This document shows, in pieces, positions 13,101-24,195 of a stretch of 64,000 nt of DNA. The notes beneath the pieces are model-generated. The model had not been told where the DNA came from. It searched no databases and worked only from the letters and a program-made list of their open reading frames with translations. Position 1 is the stretch's first letter. Every line of letters starts with the position of its first letter. The position numbers and the translations under genes were made by a program. Origin of the DNA: Nectonema munidae (taxonomy: Eukaryota; Nematomorpha; Nectonematoida; Nectonematidae); assembly GCA_030549495.1 (NCBI GenBank), contig JAUIRK010001039.1, positions 865,840 to 929,839 of the forward strand, given 5' to 3'.

Positions 13101-15581
13101 TATTTAAAAAAAAATTGTTTAAATATAGACTTTTTTAAAGAAAACAATTTTCAGTTGTATTCATAAAAAATAATATGAAAAAGCTATATATATTTGTGCC
13201 TGGTTCTTATTATCTACCAATAAAATATAGCTGTACTGATGATGCAAAAGCAGTGTTTGTGCCAACCTAAAGGAATTAATGTTTCCCTTTTCCTTAACAC
13301 TCAGGTCCTAGGTTTATTTTAATTTAGTTTTTTATTGCTTTCGTGTAAGACACTTCGCGACTTTGTCCTATAAAGACATTTTTAATATGCCTGCCTTTAT
13401 TTGTAATCAGGTGTCTTATTTGTAATAATTACGAACCAAATTTACATTTTTAAAGCATAACTTCTAAATTGCATAACTGGATCGTTCGGCACAAAGTGAA
13501 AAGATGCCCCAAATTGCATAACGTACTATAGACATGTTGGCATTAAACTAAGTGTACAAAACGCGGTATTTCCATTGTTCGTTCGTTATTTAGATAGCTG
13601 GATGTTTGTGTGGTTAGTTAAGTGTAATAAAACGGGAAGGAGATTGCAAGAAGCTGAGACTGAAATCGATGTTCTTTTCTTTTGGGAGGTAATGCTATAA
13701 GATTGTTTTCCCCCTGAATATAGAAGATGCATCAAGTGAAGAACTTGGACTTGTCGAAAAATTCTCTGAAGAGAATTGGCGCAGAAGTGATGTTCCATTT
13801 GTCCTTGTCAACTCTGATTCTGGACACCAGCAAAAACGTCTTTTTGTGCGACTGCGGCATGCAATGGACCTACCACAACTTCGGCCATGTTAAAAAATAC
13901 CTCTTCGACAACATCCTTTGTGAGAGTCCGGCGTACTTGCGTGGAAGGTAAGCACCTATCAGCTCTTTCGTTTATTTGCAATGTGGCTCTTTTCATGAAT
14001 ATTAATGTTACAATGCTTCATTGTATTTGCTTGTGTGTCAATTTAAAATGCGTTTCTCTTTCTTCGAAGCACCGGTTTAAGGTGATGAGCGTTAGCTTCG
14101 TACTTTTGGATTCAAAAAAACTCAAATGTAATAGGGATACAAAATGAGGAGATTCTTGGACATATAAAAACAAAACAAGCAAATCCCCTGCTTTATAACT
14201 TCGTTTAAGCGTGGCATTCATTCATTTACATCTACTTGGTTCGTAGAAGCTTCGTTTCCAGGCTTCGTAGATTTATTCGCAAAGAAACGAAACAAATGAG
14301 ATAGAAATGAGCAAGGAACAGATTGAGATTGAGAAAGATCATCGATATTGACTATTCAGAAATGGGTAGCAAGTTTTCAAGATGAAGGAAGTCATTGAAA
14401 ATGTTTGTTAGTTATATATTTTATCAATATTGTTTATTTTTTTGTTCAGAACTTCATGTACATAAAAATTGTGTTTCCTTTTAGACATTTTAGTTAAAAT
14501 TAAATTTTGACAGATAAAAATTTACATATATGATTTATCGTCCATAGGCCGAATATATAAGTTGGAAAACGCTGTGCTAGTGTAACTTGAGGTATTCAAA
14601 GGATTTAAAGGCAGAAGTCATTTTTAGTTCCAAAAATCTATAAACTAATTTTAGTCTTGCTTATCCTAATTTTTGTTCGTATAAATGCCAAATTTACAGC
14701 CTTGCTAGGATTTCCTCTCTCTCTCTCTCTGAGTGTCTTCATATCTACGTGTTAACGCAGTCAATGTGACCAATATCGATCACCATAATCTCATTTCGAA
14801 TAATGTATATTTTGGGAAATTGAAACTTTTTCATAAAACTTCCCAAGTGTTGGCTCCTGAAGCCCAAAAGAAAGGGACAATAAGTTACGTTAGTTAAGTA
14901 CATGAAATGAAGTTTTTGCTGGCTTTAAAACTAATTTCCAGGACGCACTTGAGACAAGATTATGAAAGAAGTTTCAATTCTTAAAAATATGATTGGCCAG
15001 CGTTAAAACATATTTCCTTAAATTTAATAACAACTCTTAAATTGGAGTTATGGATAAAACCTTTTAAGATATAAAATTAGTTCGATTAGAAAAAATTTAG
15101 GTGAGATCGGAAATAATTGACACTTTTTTTAACAGTTGGCCTTATGGAAAAAGTTTCTTTGGTGGGGGGGGGGGGCTGAGTAAGGTTAGTTAGGTACTGG
15201 GTTTCGATAACTCAGAGTCTTGGGTTCGATCCCGCATCCAGCCTACTTTCTCATAGTTCGATACAAGCGGCGCAATTGTGCCTTCTCGACCCCATGGTAA
15301 CTTTACCTTCTGATTGCTTATATAAATGATGTTCCTTGCAAATAAATCATATTTCCATCATATGGCACCACCAGTGATTGACAGCACAATATTAATTTTT
15401 TTTAAATAGACTGGCAAAGTATATTGACTATGACGCTGAATATGACTGCGAAGAAATAAATTGGGAAGAAATCGTGAACGATCAAACCAACTCCTCTCAA
15501 TTAACTTCATATTCTTCATCATCAAAGATTCTCTACCTAATCCTCATTTCTCTGTGCACAATTTTGTCGATGACTCTTTAA
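836..15581 (+). CDS. Extracellular leucine-rich repeat protein, six exons (gene span)
   Basis: Spliced gene: exons 836-1105, 1941-2109, 4012-4190, 6584-6763, 13724-13947 and 15410-15581, giving 1194 nt or 397 residues. All introns are GT...AG and phases match at every junction (0, 1, 0, 0, 2). The protein shows a hydrophobic leader, an LRRNT cap (C-x3-C-x-C...C, about residues 22-42), roughly nine 24-residue LRRs with the typical xxAFxxL ends, an LRRCT cap (CDCGMQW followed by two later cysteines), a Ser/Asn-rich stretch and a hydrophobic C-terminal tail of about 17 residues with nothing after it. From family knowledge such proteins act at the cell surface in adhesion or recognition. The tail suggests a GPI anchor or short membrane anchor (inference). 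An in-frame ATG at 779 would add 19 residues; 836 is preferred because it gives one simple leader. No orthologue name can be assigned. Confidence 0.85.
1941..2109 (+). CDS. LRR gene exon 2: two LRRs
   Basis: Acceptor TTTTAACAG ends at 1940. The exon opens with TIEAYAFSEM, which completes the LRR begun in exon 1, and contains a further full repeat ending KKNAFSG. The donor GTAAGG gives phase 1. Confidence 0.85.
2110..4011 (+). other. LRR gene intron 2
   Basis: GT...AG intron of 1.9 kb. Apart from the SINE at about 2555-2690 it holds AT-rich DNA with no recognised coding sequence. Confidence 0.7.
2555..2690 (-). repeat. tRNA-derived SINE, copy in intron 2
   Basis: Read on the minus strand, a tRNA-like head carries a B-box (GGGTTCGATTC, complement of 2631-2641) preceded by ACTGGCTTTGATACCAC, which looks like a tRNA anticodon arm. 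The body GCGCAATTGTG...GCCTTCTG and the AACTTTACC stretch recur in the + strand copy at about 15180-15345. Edges are approximate. Confidence 0.6.
4012..4190 (+). CDS. LRR gene exon 3: LRRs
   Basis: Acceptor TTTTTAG ends at 4011. With the phase-1 base of exon 2 it forms a Gly codon and continues STRIRSINFAGNPL, then two LRRs with ESYAFHNL and QPHAFNGL. The donor is GTAATC after ISITQ, phase 0. Confidence 0.85.
4191..6583 (+). other. LRR gene intron 3
   Basis: GT...AG intron of 2.4 kb. AT-rich, no coding sequence or named repeat recognised. Confidence 0.6.
6584..6763 (+). CDS. LRR gene exon 4: LRRs
   Basis: Acceptor CCTTTTAG ends at 6583. The exon encodes 60 residues starting IPMEEITERAFTGL, with two and a half LRRs ending IEKRAFY before the consensus donor GTGAGT. 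Phase 0 at both ends. Confidence 0.85.
7329..8066 (-). pseudogene. piggyBac transposase fragment (catalytic core)
   Basis: Minus-strand frames encode a DDE_Tnp_1_7-type core: FGYKTWTMCTSDGY, the second catalytic Asp in VMDNYF, then in a second frame AEYNRLVGGVDRSKQN, which holds the third Asp. A one-base frame change lies at about 7560-7590. The N-terminal part including the first Asp is missing: homology stops at 8066, just where a hAT end begins, in a frame reading SIIEYYGKHSSKQF. Non-functional remnant inside a host intron. Confidence 0.8.
8067..11033 (-). mobile_element. hAT element with ZMYM1-like transposase, broken
   Basis: Minus-strand transposase of the DUF4371/ZMYM1-like hAT type. 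From 10972 downward: a TTF-type zinc finger (TWLCYSP...ALFCFACKL), a catalytic region with YFSVSVDSTPD, and ESLIEYI-like helical parts, then a C-terminal dimerisation segment SNCSGERSFSKLKLIKN near 8550. The frame changes twice, near 9690 and near 8600, so it is not active as it stands. The end at 8067 begins CAGGGCCGGATTAATG, typical of hAT termini. A matching right end was not found, so the right border is the limit of recognisable transposase. Confidence 0.85.
11034..11619. other. Intronic debris with hAT-like termini
   Basis: Two further hAT-like starts in the same orientation occur, CAGGCGTCCGCAAAG at 11122 and CAGGGCCGTAAACCC at 11297. Neither has a visible partner end. They look like pieces of nested non-autonomous elements. 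No coding sequence. Confidence 0.35.
11620..11945 (-). mobile_element. Non-autonomous Helitron-like remnant
   Basis: On the minus strand the 3' end is CCGGCTAG followed by T (CTAG at 11620-11623), preceded by a GC-rich hairpin sequence CGAGCGAAGCGAG. The same terminus recurs inverted about 115 bp away (ending at about 11738), making a palindromic head, and part of the sequence is repeated at 11752-11810. The other end shares TTCAACCAATCAGAATGC with the small Helitron-like elements of the large array (for example 40579-40931), so all belong to one family. Confidence 0.6.
13724..13947 (+). CDS. LRR gene exon 5: last LRR and LRRCT
   Basis: Acceptor ATATAG ends at 13723. The exon begins KMHQVKNLDLSKNSLKRIG, completing the final LRR, and carries the LRRCT start FLCDCGMQWTYHNF and the third cysteine in NILCESPAYLRG. 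The donor is GTAAGC, phase 2. Confidence 0.85.
13948..15409 (+). other. LRR gene intron 5
   Basis: GT...AG intron of 1.46 kb with a short CT microsatellite near 14718-14733, a G-run near 15164-15177 and a SINE at about 15180-15345. Otherwise nothing recognised. Confidence 0.7.
15180..15345 (+). repeat. tRNA-derived SINE, copy in intron 5
   Basis: Plus-strand copy of the family at 2555-2690. The B-box GGTTCGATCCC is at 15223-15233, followed by GCGCAATTGTGCCTTCT and AACTTTACCTT. The two copies are quite diverged from each other, so the family is old. Confidence 0.6.
15410..15581 (+). CDS. LRR gene exon 6: end of LRRCT and C-terminal tail
   Basis: Acceptor AAATAG ends at 15409. With the two bases left from exon 5 it forms Arg, then LAKYIDYDAEYDCEE supplies the fourth LRRCT cysteine. 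A Ser/Asn/Thr-rich linker and the hydrophobic tail ILYLILISLCTILSMTL precede TAA at 15579-15581. Ending on a hydrophobic segment after a small-residue stretch resembles a GPI-attachment signal. Confidence 0.8.
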
Positions 15582-16914
15582 AAGGAGGAAGGGAATTTGG
15601 TTCACCACGTGACTTTCATGACATTTTATTTCTAAGTATCAATTATGTTCAACAGATTCACCCACAAACTTACAATTGTAAAATTGAAAATATATCCATG
15701 TTTTAATAATTTATAAACTGACTCACAGAGATTGTGTTCACAAAGTTAAAAGTCTATTTATATACCATCTTTCTTTATCCTTTGATAATTTTTATCAGTT
15801 TTACAAAAATGGTGAAAATCACTTAAAGTAAAGTAATCTAAATAAAGTTAACATGTGTATACTTTTTCATTTTCAAGGAAATATTCTCAGTCAAGAAACA
15901 TCCATTTTTTTATTTGATATAGAAGATTGGGAATCTTTTATTGCACCAGCACAAATGCTGAATTGGTGTTAGTTTTTTGGTTTCATAGCCGAAGTAAAAT
16001 TCCGCAAAGTATCACCGACATCAATTGCATACTCATATATGGCATATGTATCATATGAAAAATGACCATGTCGTAAACACAAAAAGAGTTTACGACTTTT
16101 AACGCATCAAATATCTTTCATCATCTCATTTTAGTTTAGTTATATTTTCATGCAAAACTATTGTTCGGTGGTCGTTCAGTAGGTATCAAGAGCACCCTTT
16201 TTGAGACTTCCTTTCAACATCACTAACCTCTAAATGAATTTTTTATAAGGTATTTTTACTTTTTTTAAATTTAAGTTGGTAGAATATATTTCATCTTATC
16301 GTTATATTTCAGTGCCATTTTGGATACAAAATTTGAATGCATTGATCTCGACATTTTTCAAATTAAATACATAAATGTTTGCGTCCTTCCTTATTGGTTC
16401 AATATTTTATAACTAAAGCTAGCATGGAGTGCCAGCAAAATACTTTTCTTAATCCGTTATCGACCAGAATAATCGGTTCACTGTAATTTCATCGCCGTAA
16501 TTTCATCGTGGTAATTTCATCGTGGTAATTTCATCGCATAGTAAATTCATCGTGATTCAATACATCGTTGGTATTTGATGAAATTACCGAATACCGAATA
16601 ATCAGACGATATCTAATGTAAAGCAGAAGATTTGTATTAAAAAGCATTGATAAAAGCAGACAATTCATATTTTGGTAAAGTCGACTCGATAACCGGTTAA
16701 GATATCTTCAATATTCTTTGTTTTTGTGAGATGGACAATGTGATCGATTTAATAAAATTTCCTTACATTTCCATGATTTTCATTCTCATGTGCTAACGGT
16801 TTGCCAATTCAAACCCGAATTCTCCAACATTAAAACAAATTTTTTTAATAACTAAAAGCAAACCTTTAAATCTTGTGGCATAATGGTGCAAGAAACCAGG
16901 CAATCAAATTTTTA
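15582..16914. other. 3' flank of the LRR gene
   Basis: A possible polyadenylation signal AATAAA lies at 15841. The rest is AT-rich intergenic DNA with the short minisatellite at about 16486-16560 and no recognised gene. Confidence 0.4.
16486..16560. repeat. Minisatellite with TAATTTCATCG core
   Basis: About five imperfect tandem copies of a 14-18 bp unit with the core TAATTTCATCG. Its complement GATGAAATTA appears shortly after, near 16577, giving a local inverted arrangement. Confidence 0.6.
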
Positions 16915-17185
16915 AGGGTGATATATTTAACTAATAGAATGTTTCCAAGAGCCACTAAGGATGTTATTTCAAATTTTGATAAAAAGAATGTAATTTATAA
17001 ATTTAATTGTGGAAGTGGAGCATCTTATATTGGAAGACATCCCAACGGCTCAACGATAGAATTGAAGAGCATGTTCCATTAAAAGTGAGAGATAAAAATA
17101 GGGCGCGTATTAAGGACACAAATAAGCAACAACTCCTATCACCATGGGCAAACATTTGCTCTCAAATAAAGTATGTAGAAATTTA
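16915..17185 (+). mobile_element. Penelope-like element fossil, GIY-YIG domain, left part
   Basis: Frames encode MFPRATKD, NVIYKFNCGSGASYIG and, in the next frame, TSQRLNDRIEEHVPLKVR. This is the GIY-YIG endonuclease signature (YK...YIGxTsqRLxxRIxxHvP) of Penelope-like retroelements. Upstream reverse transcriptase was not found. The fossil stops at 17185, the insertion point of the Helitron-like array, and resumes at 27971. Confidence 0.75.
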
Positions 17186-20074
17186 TCTATAATATAAAGA
17201 TTGCAAGCGAATCATATATATATATATATATATATATAACATTTTTCCGCATTTTTCGACTTTGAGCTGAAAATTTTGTGTGATGAAGGGGGGTTTTGAA
17301 ATTTTTTTTTATCCACATCTACCTTATTTTGGATTCTGAGTTTGATGGCGATAGTGACCTGACCCCAAATTGAGGTCAATGACCCGAGTCAGAGAATGAA
17401 ATTTTGCGATTTTCGTGTTACGACTTTTTTTTATAAAATTTTTTTTTATGCAATTAAAGTAGACATATGTATGAATATTAATTGTCAAAAAAATTTCATA
17501 AAATTTTTTTAAATTTTCGTTAATTGCGTCTCAAAAATCCGAATTTCAACATTTTTGATCAAAATTTGCTAAAAAACTAAAAATTATTTTTTTCTAATTT
17601 TTTTATGAACGGATACAGAATGAGTGATATTTTATGCTAATATTTGAAATTTTTGAAAAATATTTAGTTTTCACATGTTTTTTCCCAATTTTCACTTTTT
17701 GGCGTTAAAAAATGACGCCATTTTTCCCCATGAAAATTTTGATCCAATTTTGCGAAAAATTGAAGCCCTAAAATAAAAATGACATCCTCTTTTATTTTTT
17801 TGCCCAACTCTTTCTCTACAAGTTGATGTAAAAAAAATTTATATTTGTTGCATAAAATTTTCGGCAAAATGACTCCAAACAAGGTAACTTTGACAAATTT
17901 TTCGATTTTTTTTAATTTGGTTAAAAATATAAAAAAAAAATTTTTTTTCTAAAATAAATTACATAATCGTGTTCTAAATATACGAAAATATATATTAATG
18001 CTGAAAAAAATTTTTTTTATTATTTTATAAATTTTTTGGATCGGTCTGCATAAATTTAAATTTGGACGTTTTTGATTGGCTAATATTTGGAAAATAATAT
18101 ATTTATATTTCTAATTTTTACATTAAGAGGTGTATAATAGTTTGAATTTTAACATAAAACTTTAAATTTTTGAAAAAAAATTTTTTTTTGTTTTTTTATT
18201 TTCAATTTTATATTTTTGGGGTTAAAAATTGGTGTAAAATAGATGTTTTATTTCTTTTTTACAAAATATTTACAATTTTAATTAAATAATTTTTTTTCAT
18301 ATTTATAGAGCTTTCTTTTCTCTACAATTTAGTTGGGAAAAATTTTACATTTTCATTATTCAATTTTTCTGCAAGGAGTTAGCCGTATTGAATACCCAAA
18401 AATATTTAACTTAAAACTGATTATTATATCCAATTTTTATAAAAATAAAAAACTTTTTTACATTATTTTTTTACTAAATCATGCTATATGGTTTATATTT
18501 AAAGATTTTAATTTCACTTTTTTTAAAAAAAAATTTTTAAGACTCTTTTTTTCTTTTTATATACATAAGTCATCAACGAATTTAAGTAAAAATTAACTTG
18601 AAACAAATTTTTAACATTTTTTCAAAATATTTTTCATTTTCAAAATGAGCCCATCTTAAAGAACATCCTTTTACCTACATTTTACAAGTTATAACTTTTT
18701 TGAAAAAATATTAAAACAAATTTTTATAAGCCTTTGAACAATGTTCACAATTTTCCTATTTTTCACGATATTTTAGTGCGTAAAATGAATATTTACATAC
18801 TTTTTTTCATTTTTTTTGCATATTCATAAAATTTAACTGATATTTAAACATACTACGGTGAAAAAATTTGAAAATATATTTTTTTATTTTTTTGAAAAAT
18901 TGTAAGGGGTGAACCCTACAAAATTTTCGAAAAATTTCAAACTTATCCAATTTTAAATTTTAATACCGCATTTTAAAGGAAATTTTATACTGATCACGAA
19001 AATGTAAAAATATTTTAAATTAAAATTTTTTAAAATACTTTTTTTAGCCCTTGAACTTGAAAAAATGACAAAAAATCCAACTTTGACCTCAAAAAAAATT
19101 AAAAAATCAATCGATTAATTTCAAACAAATTACATATTCGGAATCAGCGTATCAAACTCTATCAGAATACGTTTTAAAAATTTTGAATTTTCCATTTTTT
19201 TAATTTTCGATTTTTCAGACCCTTTCAAACTGCCTCAAAATTATGACTTCACATATATTCACCAAAAAAGCAAGTTTTATATATTTTTAGAATCCTCTTA
19301 TCATTCTGAATAACAATATTAACTTTATTTTACCATAAATGTCTTTATTCAAAAAATTTCATATATATTTGTATATATACGTGTATAATGTACTTAATTT
19401 AACCAATCAAAAAAATTCATTTGCATTAAAAAAAATTTTCATTCTCAATATATCCAATTCAATTAATGGCTGATGGGTTTATTTTTTCTTCTCAGGAAAG
19501 ATAATAATAAATTTGTATGTTACTATTTCAAATCTTATTTTTAATAAAACAAGATTCTTTATTAAAGTTGTTTTTTTAATCTATAAATTTTGTTATTTAG
19601 ATTTCTATAAATTGATACCTACTATTGATAATTTTTAAATAACTAAAGTTTTATTAATAGATTTCTTTAAAATCTAAATTATTTTTCAATAATAGATTTC
19701 TATAATCTAAATTATTTAGTTTATAAATTTTATTTTTCTAAACTCTATTATTTAAAAATTTAATTTTTAAGTATTAATAGATTTAAATCTATTTTTATTT
19801 AAATAAATAGGTCTATCTACTTTTGGTTAAGATTTTATATAGATTACATATAATTTATTTATATTGTCTGCTTTAATTTATTTTTAATGATAATCTAATT
19901 TGCTAATCCGTTATTTTAAAATATAATTAAAGCTGTTCTAGATTTTATATAGTAATTTTTTAATATTTCCTTTAATTTATTTTTAATAATAATCTAATTT
20001 ATTTCTTTATTTTTAAATAAGTAATGGTCTTTAATATTTTATGTATTAAGTTTTCATATATTTTATCTTTGTGG

Positions 20075-20330
20075 GTACCAATGATCTTTACTTCTACTAA
20101 TGATCTTTCAAGGGGAATAACAATGTACGGGCGTACAAATGATCTTTACGGGGTACAAATGATCTTTACGCGGGTACCAATGATCTTTTCGGCGGGTACC
20201 AATGATCTTTTCGGCGGGTACCAATGATTTTTACGGGGGTACCAATGATTTTTACGGGTACCAATGATTTTTACGGGTACCAATGATTTTTACGGGGGTA
20301 CCAATGATCTTTACGGGTTCATTGATGGTA
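20075..20330 (+). repeat. Minisatellite A in Helitron-like copy 1
   Basis: Imperfect tandem copies of a roughly 20-24 bp unit, GGTACCAATGATCTTTACGG. Unit number differs between the three Helitron-like copies. Confidence 0.8.
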
Positions 20331-20344
20331 TCTATAATCCAGGT

Positions 20345-20745
20345 ACTAATGATCTTTTGAGTGTACCTAGAATCCCAGTACCAATGATATTTAAGGGAAC
20401 CTAGAATCACGTTGGTACCAATGATCTTTAACAGGATCTAGAATCACGGGAGTACCCATGATTTTTAACAGGACCTAGAATCACAGTACTAATGATCTTT
20501 AACAAGACCTAGAATCATGCGGTACCAATGATCTTTAACTGGACCTAGAGTTTTACCAATGATCTTTAACTGGACCTAGAATTTTACCGATGATATTTAA
20601 GTGGACCTAGAATTTTACCAATGATCTTTAAGTGGACCTAGAATTTTACCAATGATATTTAAGTGGACCTAGAATTTTACCAATGATATTTAAGTGGACC
20701 TAGAATTTTACCAATGATCTTTAAGTGGACCTAGATTTTTGAGAC
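20345..20745 (+). repeat. Minisatellite B in Helitron-like copy 1
   Basis: Tandem units of about 31 bp with CCAATGATCTTTAAGTGG followed by ACCTAGAATTTTA. The unit shares the CCAATGATCTTTA core with minisatellite A, so B probably grew from A. Confidence 0.8.
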
Positions 20746-23582
20746 CTAGAATCCTACGTCTCGAGCGAAGCGAGAGACAAACACAGGACCGTCTAGTCTA
20801 TAATATAAAGATTGCAAGCGAATCATATATATATATATATATATATATAACATTTTTCCGCATTTTTCGACTTTGAGCTGAAAATTTTGTGTGATGAAAG
20901 GGGGTTTTGAAATTTTTTTTTATCCACACCTACCTTATTTTGGATTCTGAGTTTGATGGCGATAGTCACGTGACCCCAAATTGAGGTCAATGACCCGAGT
21001 CAGAGAATGAAATTTTGCGATTTTCGTGTTATGACTTTTTTTTATAAAAATTTTTTATGTGCAATTAAAGTAGACATATGTATGAATATTAATTGACAAA
21101 AAAATTTCATAAAATTTTTTTAAATTTTCGTTAATTGCGTCTCAAAAATCCGAATTTCAACATTTTTGATCAAAATTTGCTAAAAAACTAAAATTTATTT
21201 TTTTCTAATTTTTTTATGAAAGGATACAGAATGAGTGATATTTTATGCTAATATTTGAAATTTTTGAAAAATATTTAGTTTTCATTTGTTTTTTCCCAAT
21301 TTTCACTTTTTGGCGTTAAAAAATGACGCCATTTTTCCCCATGAAAATTTTGATCCAATTTTGCGAAAAATTGAAGCCCTAAAATAAAAATGACATCCTC
21401 TTTTATTTTTTTGCCCAACTCTTTCTCTACAAGTTGATGTAAAAAAAAATTATATTTGTTGCATAAAATTTTCGGCAAAATGACTCCAAACAAGGTAACT
21501 TTGACAAATTTTTCGATTTTTTTTAATTTGGTTAAAAATATAAAAAAAAAATTTTTTTTCTAAAATAAATTACATAATCGTGTTCTAAATATACGAAAAT
21601 ATATATTAATGCTGAAAAATTTTTTTTTTATTATTTTATAAATTTTTTGGATCGGTCTGCATAAATTTAAATTTGGACGTTTTTGATTGGCTAATATTTG
21701 GAAAATAATATATTTATATTTCTAATTTTTACATTAAGAGGTGTATAATAGTTTGAATTTTAACATAAAACTTTAAATTTTTGAAAAAAAATTTTTTTTT
21801 GTTTTTTTATTTTCAATTTTATATTTTTGGGGTTAAAAATTGGTCTAAAATAGATGTTTTATTTCTTTTTTACAAAATATTTACAATTTTAATTAAATAA
21901 TTTTTTTTCATATTTATAGAGCTTTCTTTTCTCTACAATTTAGTTGGGAAAAATTTTACATTTTCATTATTCAATTTTTCTGCAAGGAGTTAGCCGTATT
22001 GAATACCCAAAAATATTTAACTTAAAACTGATTATTATATCCAATTTTTACAAAAATAAAAAACTTTTTTACATTATTTTTTTACTAAATCATGCTATAT
22101 GGTTTATATTTAAAGATTTTAATTTCACTTTTTTTAAAAAAAAATTTTTAAGACTCTTTTTTTCTTTTTATATACATAAGTCATCAACGAATTTAAGTAA
22201 AAATTAACTTGAAACAAATTTTTAACATTTTTTCAAAATATTTTTCATTTTCAAAATGAGCCCATCTTAAAGAACATCCTTTTACCTATATTTTATAAGT
22301 TATAACTTTTTTGAAAAAATATTAAAACAAATTTTTATAAGCCTTTGAACAATGTCCACAATTTTCCTATTTTTCACGATATTTAAGTGTGTAAAATGAA
22401 TATTTACATATTTTTTTTATTTTTTTTGGCATATTCATAAAATATAACTGATATTTAAACATACTACGGTGAAAAAATTTGAAAATATATTTTTTTATTT
22501 TTTTGAAAAATTGTAAGGGGTGAACCCTACAAAATTTTCGAAAAATTTCAAACGTATCCAATTTTAAATTTTAATACCGCATTTTAAAGGAAATTTTATA
22601 CTGATCACGAAAATGTAAAAATATTTTAAATTAATCATTTTTTAAAATACTTTTTTTAGCCCTTGAACTTGAAAAAATGACAAAAAATCCAACTTTGACC
22701 CCAAAAAAAATTAAAAAATCAATCGATTAATTTCAAACAAATTATATATTCGGAATCAGCGTATCAAACTCTATCAGAATACGTTTTAAAAATTTTGAAT
22801 TGTCCATTTTTTAAATTTTCCATTTTTCAGGCCCTTTCAAACGACCTCAAAATTATGACTTCACATATATTCACCAAAAAAGCAAGTTTTATATATTTTT
22901 AGAATCCTCTTATCATTCTGAATAACAATATTAACTTTATTTTACCATAAATGTCTTTATTCAAAAAATTTCATATATATTTGTATATATACGTGTATAA
23001 TGTACTTAATTTAACCAATCAAAAAAATTCATTTGCATTAAAAAAAATTTTCATTCTCAATATATCCAATTCAATTAATGGCTGATGGGTTTATTTTTTC
23101 TTCTCAGGAAAGATAATAAATTTGTATGTTACTATTTCAAATCTTATTTTTAATAAAACAAGATTCTTTATTAAAGTTGTTTTTTTAATTTATAAATTTT
23201 GTTATTTAGATTTCTATAAATTGATACCTACTATTGATAATTTTTAAATAACTAAAGTTTTATTAATAGATTTCTTTAAAATCTAAATTATTTTTCAATA
23301 ATAGATTTCTATAATCTAAATTATTTAGTTTATAAATTTTATTTTTCCAAACTCTATTATTTAAAAATTTAATTTTTAAGTATTAATAGATTTAAATCTA
23401 TTTTTATTTAAATAAATAGGTCTATCTACTTTTGGTTAAGATTTTATATAGATTACATATAATTTATTTATATTGTCTGCTTTAATTTATTTTTAATGAT
23501 AATCTAATTTATTTCTTTATTTTATTTTTAAATAAATAAATGGTCTTTAATATTTTATGTATTAAGTTTTCATATATTTTAG

Positions 23583-23890
23583 GGTACCAATTATCTTTAC
23601 TAATGATCTTTCAAGGGGAATAACAATGTACGGGCGTACAAATGATCTTTACGGGGTACAAATGATTTTTACGGGGGTAAATGGGGGTACCAATTTTGGG
23701 ATATTTTACGGTTATGTGGGTACCAATGATTTTTACGGGGGTACCAATGATTTTTACGGGTACCTATGATCTTTACGGGTAATGATGGGCAATGATCTTT
23801 ACGGGTACCAATGATCTTTACAGTGGTAAATGAGGGGGTACCAATGATCTTTACAGGGTACCAATGATCTTTACGGGTTTATTGATGGTA
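23583..23890 (+). repeat. Minisatellite A in Helitron-like copy 2
   Basis: Rearranged version of the GGTACCAATGATCTTTACGG array with extra spacers (GGTAAATG-type) not present in the other copies. Confidence 0.7.
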
Positions 23891-23899
23891 TCTATAATC

Positions 23900-24195
23900 C
23901 AGGTACCAATGATCTTTTGAGTGCACCTAGAATCCCAGTACCAATGATATTTAAGGGAACCTAGAATCACGTTGGTACCAATGATCTTTAACAGGATCTA
24001 GAATCACGGGAGTACCAATGATCTTTAACTGGACCTAGAATTTTACCGATGATCTTTAAGTGGACCTAGAATTTTACCAATGATCTTTAAGTGGACCTAG
24101 AATTTTACCAATGATATTTAAGTGGACCTAGAATTTTACCAATGATATTTAAGTGGACCTAGAATTTTACCAATGATCTTTAAGTGGACCTAGAT
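23900..24195 (+). repeat. Minisatellite B in Helitron-like copy 2
   Basis: The 31-bp AAGTGGACCTAGAATTTTACC units, fewer than in copy 1. Confidence 0.7.

Larger units (their letters stand above)
6764..13723 (+). other. LRR gene intron 4, transposon-filled
   Basis: GT...AG intron of 6960 bp, far longer than the other four. It contains a piggyBac fragment, a hAT element and a Helitron-like remnant. The rest (about 6764-7320 and 11946-13723) is AT-rich DNA in which nothing is recognised. Confidence 0.7.
17186..20796 (+). mobile_element. Helitron-like element, tandem copy 1
   Basis: Non-autonomous Helitron-like element of 3611 bp. The 5' end is TCTATAATATAAAG, followed by an AT dinucleotide run. 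The 3' end has a hairpin (GTCTCG/CGAGAGAC around AGCGAAG) about 15 nt before the terminal CTAG at 20793-20796. The base before it is A (17185). The interior is AT-rich and has no Rep/helicase reading frame, so movement would need enzymes from elsewhere. Two internal minisatellites lie near the 3' end. Next to it, copy 2 begins with no base between. Confidence 0.8.
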
